From: Methanomassiliicoccaceae archaeon
GTDB taxonomy: Archaea; Thermoplasmatota; Thermoplasmata; Methanomassiliicoccales; Methanomethylophilaceae
Direction of reading: 5' to 3'
Assembly (NCBI GenBank): GCA_009784745.1
Contig: WQXR01000085.1
Span: forward strand, 1 to 5,012
DNA length: 5,012 bases
Shown here: in pieces, positions 1 through 4,899 of the stretch
How the letters are laid out: every line of letters begins with the position of its first letter
Position numbering within the stretch: the stretch's first letter is position 1
Position numbers and translations under genes: made by a program
Notes under the pieces: model-generated
Seen by the model: the letters and a program-made list of their open reading frames with translations, nothing else
What the model was told of the DNA's origin: nothing
The model's database searches: none

Positions 1-452
1 AACTTAAACTCCCACGCCGTCGCCAAATAATGCGCCGCTTTTAGTATCCGATCTTCCTTGGACATCCCTTCTCTGTTCAGATAACCAATAAAACGTTCCC
101 GAAAGCCTTCGTTCATCTCTGAGATACGTTCATCAAATTCATTGAGAACAAAATCATTCATCTCCTTTTCCTTCTCTTTCACGATCCTGTGAAATAACTG
201 AGGCTTAAGGTCTGTCAGTATCATTCTTCTGATGAACGAAAAAATTGAATGCTCTATCAATTCTTTCCAATTGATCTTTTCATTCTTTTGTGATTCGAAT
301 TTTGCAAGCACCCATGCTATGACCATTTTGTGCGCCTGCTTATCCAGTTCCGTGAATGCCGTCGGTCTGAGATGATCGTTCCATCTCTGAAGATTGGCCG
401 CATCAAAAAAACTGTATATCAGACTCATGTCCATTGCTTTGCGCATATCCAT
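1..452 (-). CDS. HD-superfamily (YfbR-like) phosphohydrolase, C-terminus cut by window edge
   Basis: The open frame reads without a stop from ATG at 452 to the window edge, giving about 150 residues of the N-terminal part. Segments such as ANLQRWNDHLRP (19-30), TELDKQAHKMVIAWVLAKFE (34-53), ILTDLKPQLFHR (78-89) and KAAHYLATAWEF (138-149) resemble, from memory, a family of HD-domain proteins related to YfbR 5'-deoxynucleotidases, many of them from Firmicutes. Such enzymes dephosphorylate nucleotides in the cytoplasm using a metal held by His and Asp. H41, D81, H88 and H141 are candidate ligands, but I do not see a clear adjacent His-Asp pair, so activity is uncertain. In-frame ATGs at 452, 446, 434 and 428 are all possible starts, and none has a strong ribosome-binding site. 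The gene is AT-rich (about 41% GC by hand count) compared with about 50% or more in its neighbours. It lies 51 bp downstream of the small minus-strand gene, with a hairpin between them. The gene itself is well supported; the family assignment is from memory. Confidence 0.75.
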   Translation of the reverse strand, partial: MDMRKAMDMSLIYSFFDAANLQRWNDHLRPTAFTELDKQAHKMVIAWVLAKFESQKNEKINWKELIEHSIFSFIRRMILTDLKPQLFHRIVKEKEKEMNDFVLNEFDERISEMNEGFRERFIGYLNREGMSKEDRILKAAHYLATAWEFK

Positions 453-467
453 TCATCCGAAGGAATA

Positions 468-484
468 AGGGGCGTTCTGCCCCT
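468..484 (-). terminator. GC-rich hairpin between two minus-strand genes
   Basis: A perfect 6-bp stem (AGGGGC pairing with GCCCCT) encloses a 5-base loop, 20 bp after the stop codon of the 504-797 gene. On the minus strand it is followed by TTATTCCTT, which is T-rich but not a clean U-tract. It could end or attenuate transcription before the HD-domain gene, or protect an mRNA 3' end. Archaeal termination usually depends on U-tracts more than on hairpins, so the role is uncertain. Confidence 0.4.
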
Positions 485-503
485 GAATTATTTTACGGAG
501 TGA

Positions 504-797
504 TCACAATGACCTGTTTATGGCACCGATCATCTGTGCTACCTGAACGAGTCCGGATGCTTCGTCGCCACCGATCAGACCTTTGAGTCCGTCGATCCTT
601 CCTTTGTATCCGGCCGCGTTGGCTGGTTTTATCTTACCTGCCTTTTCCCTCGCATCAACGATCTCAACGGCCTTCGCCATTGCTATCCCGAGCTGTGTGT
701 CACCGTACTGCGGTCCTTTCTTCGCTGCGCCTGGCACCATGCTGTATGCTGCATATTTTGTCTTGTCGATTTTGAACAGTTTGTCTAGGAATCCCAT
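504..797 (-). CDS. Small basic protein of unknown function (97 aa)
   Basis: The gene encodes a 97-residue protein that I do not recognise. It starts MGFLDKLFKID, a short amphipathic helix common at the front of small soluble or membrane-peripheral proteins. It contains 15 Lys/Arg against 9 Asp/Glu and has no Cys, His or Trp. It is Ala/Gly-rich with likely helices around 36-53 and 80-93, and has no membrane span or signal peptide. ATG at 797 is preferred because a GAGGTGA ribosome-binding site lies just upstream; an in-frame TTG at 812 would place that site inside the gene. It stops with TGA at 504-506. GC is high (about 57% over 541-600), unlike the following HD gene. It has its own apparent promoter and leader, so it looks like a genuine, independently expressed gene. 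No function is proposed. Confidence 0.75.
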   Translation of the reverse strand: MGFLDKLFKIDKTKYAAYSMVPGAAKKGPQYGDTQLGIAMAKAVEIVDAREKAGKIKPANAAGYKGRIDGLKGLIGGDEASGLVQVAQMIGAINRSL

Positions 798-801
798 TCT
801 C

Positions 802-808
802 TCACCTC
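802..808 (-). promoter_or_regulatory. Ribosome-binding site GAGGTGA for the 97-aa gene
   Basis: GAGGTGA on the minus strand matches the archaeal anti-Shine-Dalgarno sequence, with 4 bases between its last A and the ATG at 797. It decides the start, because the in-frame TTG at 812 lies upstream of the site. Confidence 0.7.
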
Positions 809-851
809 TCAACAGTTCCCAGACCCAAGTGAATGATGCCTGGTTCCCATT

Positions 852-867
852 TACGGTCTATGCCGTA
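852..867. repeat. Inverted repeat TACGG-N6-CCGTA, operator candidate
   Basis: Two perfect 5-bp arms are separated by 6 bases, so the arm centres sit 11 bp apart, about one DNA turn. The predicted transcription start of the minus-strand gene (about 25 bp beyond the TATA box, near 858-860) falls inside it. A bound repressor there would block initiation. Arms of this length can occur by chance. Confidence 0.35.
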
Positions 868-880
868 TATCCCTTACGTA

Positions 881-889
881 TTTATAATA
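881..889 (-). promoter_or_regulatory. TATA box for the 97-aa gene
   Basis: TATTATAAA on the minus strand is a good archaeal TATA element, preceded by the purine-rich AACAAG as a plausible BRE. With the usual spacing the transcript would start near 858-860, giving a leader of about 60 bases before the ATG at 797. The core is nearly symmetrical, so weak plus-strand activity cannot be excluded. Confidence 0.5.
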
Positions 890-979
890 CTTGTTGAAAG
901 GTACATGTGTCAGCAGGAAAGGTTAAATCCTTGAATTTAGGGAGAATATCCGTTAATATGACACATCCATTAACGATAA

Positions 980-1057
980 GAACGTTCGCATGGATGTTCA
1001 AACAATATTATCCAGCATCTTTCCCTGTGTGAAAAGACATAATGATGAACATTCGCA
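980..1057. repeat. Imperfect 11-bp direct repeat, 67 bp apart
   Basis: GAACGTTCGCA at 980-990 and GAACATTCGCA at 1047-1057 differ at one base. The first copy begins with the perfect palindrome GAACGTTC. The 67-bp start-to-start distance is a little over six helical turns, so both could lie on one DNA face upstream of the aminotransferase promoter. This could be a regulator's pair of sites or coincidence. Confidence 0.3.
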
Positions 1058-1094
1058 GGCCGTATGATATGGGTGTTGTATCCATCGTTACCGT

Positions 1095-1102
1095 GCGTAC
1101 GC
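1095..1102. repeat. Palindrome GCGTACGC just upstream of BRE/TATA
   Basis: A perfect 8-bp palindrome ends 3 bp before the BRE-like GAAAA of the operon promoter. That position suits an activator or a repressor that competes with TFB. An 8-bp palindrome alone is weak evidence. Confidence 0.25.
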
Positions 1103-1105
1103 TAC

Positions 1106-1119
1106 TGAAAACCTAATAT
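1106..1119 (+). promoter_or_regulatory. BRE/TATA promoter of the aminotransferase operon
   Basis: GAAAACC (BRE-like) followed by TAATAT (TATA-like) is centred near 1116. The usual 26-27 bp spacing puts the transcription start at about 1142-1143, on the second of two in-frame ATG codons. No Shine-Dalgarno sequence precedes either ATG, so the mRNA is probably leaderless, which is common for first genes in Thermoplasmatota. Confidence 0.5.
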
Positions 1120-1142
1120 GCACGTAATCTATCGGCATGCAC

Positions 1143-2255
1143 ATGCGAATATCTCAGAGACTTCAGAACGCACCCCTTTCCGGAATAAGGAAGATGTTCG
1201 ATCTTGCCGGTTCAGGTGCGATCAACCTCAGCATAGGAGAACCTGACGTACGCCCTCCCGCGGAAGCGCTGACAGGTATGAACAATGCTGCCGAGAAAGG
1301 CATGAACGGCTATGGTCCCACACCCGGGATACCTGCGTTGAGGGAAGCCGTTGCCGAAAGGTACGGAATTGAAACACATAACACAATGATAACGCCCAGC
1401 GGAACTACTGCGCTGATGATAGTGACGCAATCATTGATAGATCCGGGCGACGAAGCACTTGTACCGGACCCGGGATTCGTTGTGTACGGCCCCCATACAA
1501 TGCTTTCAGGAGGTTTGTCCGTAAGTTACAAACTAACGGATGATGATTTCCAGCCTGATATTGACGATATTCAGCGGAAGATCACGAAACGCACAAAAGC
1601 GATATTCCTTAACTATCCGTCAAACCCCACGGGAGGTGTTCTCAGCGAAGCGTCGTTCAAAGCGGTGCGTGATATCGCAAAGGACAATGATATTGTCATT
1701 ATCTCAGACGAAGTCTACGAACCGTTCGTTTACGACGGCGTTCACAGATCGTTCGTTTCAGTTGATGATTCCGTTGTGATCAACGGTTTCTCGAAGATGA
1801 TGGCCGTCCCGGGATGGAGATTGGGTTTCATAACTGCAGGAAAAGAAATTATCACAGATCTTACGAAGATGCAGTATCATATGTGTGCCTGTCCTAATGT
1901 ACCTGCTCAACATGGTGTGCTGAGCGCAATGCCGTCGGTCAACGGATATCTTAACGGCGTCAAAGAAATATACAGAAAAAGGCGTGATCTCATAACAAAG
2001 AGGATCAATGACATTAACGGAATGCACATGAACGCACCGAGAGGCGCGTTCTACGCATTCCCTAAATTCTCTTTTCCCTTAACGTCGGAAGAATTCGCGA
2101 TGCGTTTGGTGAAGGAAGGATTAATATGCGTCCCGGGAACGGCGTTCGGTGAGAACGGCGAGAAGCATTTGCGTTTTTCATACGCTGCGGATGAGCATAA
2201 GATAAGTACGGGAATGGATATTCTCGAGAAAGTTGCAAATAATATCAAAGGGTGA
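1143..2255 (+). CDS. Class I/II PLP-dependent aminotransferase (aspartate/aromatic type)
   Basis: A complete fold-type I aminotransferase of 370 residues, the usual length for the family. It moves an amino group between an amino acid and a 2-oxo acid in the cytoplasm using pyridoxal phosphate. Numbered from ATG 1143, visible elements are SIGEPD (30-35), the phosphate-contacting SGTTAL (86-91), NYPSNPTG (157-164, cofactor-binding Asn161), SDEVYE (188-193, Asp189 to the pyridine nitrogen, Tyr192), the Schiff-base Lys218 in GFSKMM, Arg226 in GWRLG, and Arg344 in LRFSYA, which binds the substrate carboxylate. All key residues are present. Start 1143 is chosen over ATG 1137 because it fits the promoter spacing and the usual MRIS-type N-terminus; the alternative adds only Met-His. 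Substrate cannot be decided from sequence; aspartate, aromatic or alanine-type are all possible. It is the first gene of a three-gene operon with the acidic protein and mevalonate kinase. Confidence 0.92.
   Translation: MRISQRLQNAPLSGIRKMFDLAGSGAINLSIGEPDVRPPAEALTGMNNAAEKGMNGYGPTPGIPALREAVAERYGIETHNTMITPSGTTALMIVTQSLIDPGDEALVPDPGFVVYGPHTMLSGGLSVSYKLTDDDFQPDIDDIQRKITKRTKAIFLNYPSNPTGGVLSEASFKAVRDIAKDNDIVIISDEVYEPFVYDGVHRSFVSVDDSVVINGFSKMMAVPGWRLGFITAGKEIITDLTKMQYHMCACPNVPAQHGVLSAMPSVNGYLNGVKEIYRKRRDLITKRINDINGMHMNAPRGAFYAFPKFSFPLTSEEFAMRLVKEGLICVPGTAFGENGEKHLRFSYAADEHKISTGMDILEKVANNIKG
2250..2255 (+). promoter_or_regulatory. Ribosome-binding site GGGTGA overlapping the aminotransferase stop
   Basis: GGGTGA lies 8 bases before ATG 2264 and includes the TGA stop of the upstream gene. 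It supports ATG 2264 as the start, because the in-frame GTG at 2252 would sit inside the site. Termination and re-initiation are therefore likely to be coupled. Confidence 0.6.
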
Positions 2256-2263
2256 AATATCAC

Positions 2264-2782
2264 ATGACAAAAAAGAAGAAAGAATCTAACGAAACGATAA
2301 ATGACGTTCTCAGTGAAGAAATTGAGATACCTCTGGAAGAACAACTTTTCGGCAAGAACCCGAAAAGAACGCAGTTATTGAGGGACCTGTGGTTCGATCA
2401 GGTGGCGGAGCAGTTGGACGAAGAGAAGGATATGCCTGATGAGGCAAAACGTGAATTACTTTTCCTTATGACTGCTAACGCCGTTCTCGACATGGTAATG
2501 GATTCCGTACCTGAAGAAATGGCAGCCGACCTTTCGTATTTCATTGATAACATGATGGCAATGGCCGCCGTGAACCAAAAGTATGACGTTGATATATTGG
2601 AGGCATGCCACGAAACAATATCAAAAGTAAAACGCGAAGAATATGCAACAGACGAGGAATTCGAAGCCGCGGTCACGGACAAAGAAGAAAAATGGTGGAT
2701 CACCGGCAAACAGCTGTTGGGCGGAAGAAGCCCCAACGATGCGGTAGCGGAAACACTCAGCAAATACGGACTGAACAGATGA
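2264..2782 (+). CDS. Acidic, Met-rich helical protein of unknown function (172 aa)
   Basis: I do not recognise this 172-residue protein. It opens with a lysine patch (MTKKKKESNE), then turns strongly acidic (for example SEEIEIPLEEQ at 17-27 and LDEEKDMPDE at 51-60). A central stretch (about 57-100) carries eight methionines in probable amphipathic helices (LLFLMTANAVLDMVM and SYFIDNMMAMAAV), suggesting a hydrophobic packing or partner-binding face. No segment is long and uncharged enough to be a clear membrane span. The C-terminus (KWWITGKQLLGGRSPNDAV, 143-161) has a Trp pair and a Gly-Arg-Ser-Pro turn, the part most likely to be conserved. There is one cysteine (115) and no metal-binding or catalytic motif. 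It starts 8 bp after the aminotransferase stop and its last codons overlap mevalonate kinase by 4 bp, so all three are translated from one mRNA. A role in regulating or scaffolding a neighbour is possible but is only inference. Confidence 0.85.
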   Translation: MTKKKKESNETINDVLSEEIEIPLEEQLFGKNPKRTQLLRDLWFDQVAEQLDEEKDMPDEAKRELLFLMTANAVLDMVMDSVPEEMAADLSYFIDNMMAMAAVNQKYDVDILEACHETISKVKREEYATDEEFEAAVTDKEEKWWITGKQLLGGRSPNDAVAETLSKYGLNR

Positions 2783-3708
2783 ATGCGATATCTGCATCCG
2801 CGCCGGGCAAGGTGATATTGCTCGGCGAACATGCGGTCGTCTACGGCAAGCCTGCCGTTGCCTTAGCGATAGACCGAAGAATTAAATGCACTCTTTCACC
2901 GGCAGCGGAAACAACGGTCAACGGAAGATCTTACGATCCCAGCAAACATCCGTATCTGGACCACATGATCAACTTGTTCTCAAGACCGGTACGTATAGAA
3001 ACGGAAGGTTCCGTCCCTCCCGGTTCCGGATTGGGTTCTTCCGCAGCACTTTCCGTATCATTCCTTAAGGCGCTCAACGGAGTGATGGGAAATGATATCG
3101 ATAACGAACGATTAGCGAATGATGCATTCATTACCGAATACACGGTACAGGGAAGAGCGAGTCCTCTGGACACGTCGGCCAGTACTCACGGGATGGGCAT
3201 AGTTGTGAACGGTCCGGAAGATTCGGGCGAACATCTGTGGGATATCTCTAAGAACGAAAGCAAATGGTCTGTGCGCGATATCAGGATACCGGAGATGACA
3301 TTGGTCGTCGGTTACACGGGGATACACGCGGCAACGGGGCCTCTTGTCGAAAAGGTCAGACGGTATAAGGACAAATGCGGCTTCGCGAAGGACGTTATCA
3401 ACGATATCGGTAACCTTACAATTGAAGGTATCGGCGCTCTGAAGAAGAACGATATCGTACGTCTGGGTAATTTAATGACGCAGGATCACAGATCGTTATC
3501 GATACTCGGTGTATCATGCAACGAACTTAACAAACTTGTGAATGCTTCGCTTGAGTACTCATACGGCGCAAAACTCACCGGCGCAGGCGGCGGAGGGAGT
3601 ATGATCGCTCTCACCGACAGACCGGAAAAGGTTTGCGAAGCTATTTCATTGCATGGCGGAACACCGTTCATTGTCAGAACGGGCGTGGACGGCGCAAGGA
3701 AGGAATGA
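2779..3708 (+). CDS. mvk: Mevalonate kinase (GHMP family)
   Basis: A complete 309-residue GHMP kinase that phosphorylates mevalonate to 5-phosphomevalonate with ATP in the cytoplasm, an early step toward isopentenyl diphosphate and the archaeal isoprenoid lipids. Visible motifs are PGKVILLGEHAVVYGKPAVA (9-28, Lys11), the glycine-rich ATP loop PPGSGLGSSAAL (80-91), Glu120 in ITEYTVQG, the probable catalytic Asp131 in SPLDTSASTHG, and the C-terminal KLTGAGGGGS (265-274). Length and all three GHMP motifs are normal for archaeal mevalonate kinase. The His-Ala-Val and Pro-Leu-Asp-Thr context favours this over homoserine, galacto- or phosphomevalonate kinase. ATG 2779 overlaps the upstream TGA as ATGA, with no strong ribosome-binding site, so it depends on translational coupling. 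The frame stays open upstream to 2605, but that part lies inside the previous gene. It ends directly against the converging reductase gene. Confidence 0.95.
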   Translation: MNAISASAPGKVILLGEHAVVYGKPAVALAIDRRIKCTLSPAAETTVNGRSYDPSKHPYLDHMINLFSRPVRIETEGSVPPGSGLGSSAALSVSFLKALNGVMGNDIDNERLANDAFITEYTVQGRASPLDTSASTHGMGIVVNGPEDSGEHLWDISKNESKWSVRDIRIPEMTLVVGYTGIHAATGPLVEKVRRYKDKCGFAKDVINDIGNLTIEGIGALKKNDIVRLGNLMTQDHRSLSILGVSCNELNKLVNASLEYSYGAKLTGAGGGGSMIALTDRPEKVCEAISLHGGTPFIVRTGVDGARKE

Positions 3709-3720
3709 TCAGATCAGATC
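3707..3720. repeat. GATCA tandem at the convergent gene junction
   Basis: Nearly three copies of GATCA run across the back-to-back stop codons. The two stops together form the palindrome TGATCA (3706-3711). The rest encodes the last residues of the reductase (Asp-Leu-Ile). It is probably incidental, although it could favour small slippage at the end of the reductase gene. Confidence 0.5.
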
Positions 3721-4899
3721 CTCGAACCCTTCCACCACTTGCGGATATTTCTCCTTTACCGCCTTCAGCAGATTGTGAACGTTGACTTCTCCGATATCGG
3801 AGTCGGCCATCATCTTCACGAGATCATCTAATATATCATCAGAAAGTTCCGCGAACCTCTCTTTTGCCATCCAGTTGCGGTACAGCTTATCTTCCATCCT
3901 GTCGCGCCACATCTTTTCATACGGCTTCAACGCATTCTTTGAGAAATCGCCGTTCTTTGCACATTCCGCTAAAACTTTACCGGCGTACATGCCGGATCTG
4001 CACGCATGTGCGATGCCGCCGCCCGTTATCGGATCGATTATCCTTGCGGCGTCGCCGACCAGTACCAAGTTATCGGCCGTTGCGTCATCCAGTCCGGGAC
4101 ATGTTGATACTCCCCCGCCGACTATCTCAATTATCTGACCATTCTTCAGCCTTTTGTCGTTCTTTACGAACTTGTCCAAATAATACTTGGGATCTGCGCC
4201 GTGCTTGCACTTCGTCACCTGAACACCTATCCCGACGTTCGCAATGCGTTCTCCTTTGGGGAATATCCATATGTACCCTCCTGGCGCAGCCGATCCGATG
4301 ACGAATTCACAGTATTTTGGGTCTATATCGATGTTGGTCATCCTGTATTGTATACAAGTGTCAATATCCTTCTGATCCAACGTCGTATCGAGACCGGCCC
4401 ATCTTGCCACCTGTGATTCAAAACCATCTGCGGCGACGATACATTTTGCATATATCTCAAGATCGCCGTCAATGCCTTTTGCTTCGATGCCAATGAGTTT
4501 TTCATTTTTCTTTATGACCCCGGTGCAGCCGGTCCTCATCATTATCTTCGCTCCGGCGGCAGCCGCTTGTTCAGCAAGCGCCTTATCGAATTTGTGCCGT
4601 TCCAGTACGTAGCCTACCTCGGAACCCGCTTTGCTCTCATCCAGTTGGAACGTGAATCCGCTCGGCGACCGTATCGTTGCACCGGCCATGTCCGCGCATA
4701 TCCATTTCGGATCCGGTTCAACGCCTATCTCAGATAACCATTTTTTAGATACGCCTTCGGCGCATCTCAGCGGAGATCCTATCTCAGCCTTCTTTTCTAT
4801 CATTATAACATTGAGTCCGCCGAGTGCGGCGTACTTCGATGCCATGCTTCCTCCCGGTCCTGCGCCTATGACGACAATATCACATTCTAATTTTTTCAT
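3709..4899 (-). CDS. Digeranylgeranylglycerophospholipid reductase (geranylgeranyl reductase family)
   Basis: A complete 396-residue flavoprotein that saturates the double bonds of geranylgeranyl chains in archaeal ether lipids at the membrane surface. The FAD-binding GAGPGGS motif is at 12-18, the reductase-typical Cys46 lies in PLRCAEGV (43-50), ADGFES is at 157-162, the family substrate motif YIWIFPKG is at 209-216, and the second FAD motif GDAARIIDPITGGGI is at 282-296. All are intact and the length is normal for archaeal members. ATG 4899 has a GGAGG site 7 bases upstream and overlaps the preceding ferredoxin stop as ATGA, indicating a tight two-gene operon. Bacterial and plant relatives reduce geranylgeranyl diphosphate or chlorophyll side chains, and some archaeal paralogues act on free diphosphates or quinones, so the exact substrate is inferred from the archaeal context. 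Confidence 0.93.
   Translation of the reverse strand: MKKLECDIVVIGAGPGGSMASKYAALGGLNVIMIEKKAEIGSPLRCAEGVSKKWLSEIGVEPDPKWICADMAGATIRSPSGFTFQLDESKAGSEVGYVLERHKFDKALAEQAAAAGAKIMMRTGCTGVIKKNEKLIGIEAKGIDGDLEIYAKCIVAADGFESQVARWAGLDTTLDQKDIDTCIQYRMTNIDIDPKYCEFVIGSAAPGGYIWIFPKGERIANVGIGVQVTKCKHGADPKYYLDKFVKNDKRLKNGQIIEIVGGGVSTCPGLDDATADNLVLVGDAARIIDPITGGGIAHACRSGMYAGKVLAECAKNGDFSKNALKPYEKMWRDRMEDKLYRNWMAKERFAELSDDILDDLVKMMADSDIGEVNVHNLLKAVKEKYPQVVEGFEDLI

Larger units (their letters stand above)
813..1136. other. Divergent intergenic region without a recognised gene
   Basis: This 324-bp stretch separates the minus-strand small gene from the plus-strand operon. It contains the two promoters, the inverted repeat at 852-867, a direct repeat of TGGGAAC on the minus strand (843-849 and 815-821), an imperfect 11-bp direct repeat (980-990 and 1047-1057), and an 8-bp palindrome at 1095-1102. 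A 24-codon open frame (958-1032) lacks a well-placed ribosome-binding site. A box-C-like ATGATGA at 1042 and a CTGA at 1105 are present but badly spaced for a standard C/D RNA. I see no tRNA or riboswitch. Confidence 0.6.

Noticed and set aside
798..812. TTG start that would add five residues to the 97-aa protein
   Set aside because: The extension contains the GAGGTGA ribosome-binding site, so ATG 797 is the better start.
921..930. T-loop-like GGTTAAATCC suggesting a tRNA
   Set aside because: It is one base short of a T-loop, and no acceptor stem, anticodon arm or D-arm can be folded around it.
991..1014. TGGAT-N14-ATCCA inverted repeat
   Set aside because: Only a 5-bp stem with a 14-base loop and no extension; expected by chance.
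958..1032. 24-codon open frame in the intergenic region
   Set aside because: The nearest GGGAG is 13 bases upstream, the length is expected by chance, and the peptide is unremarkable.
2252..2263. GTG start that would add four residues to the acidic protein
   Set aside because: It overlaps the GGGTGA ribosome-binding site that serves ATG 2264.
2605..2778. Upstream extension of the mevalonate kinase frame
   Set aside because: It lies wholly inside the acidic protein gene, reads as basic low-complexity sequence, and the family N-terminus begins at ATG 2779.
2398..2832. Long minus-strand open frame across the acidic protein and the mevalonate kinase start
   Set aside because: It is Ser-rich without motifs and lies antisense to two well-supported coupled genes.
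3864..4301. Long plus-strand open frame antisense to the lipid reductase
   Set aside because: It is a shadow of the reductase, is rich in Arg, Ser and Cys without motifs, and has no promoter or ribosome-binding site.
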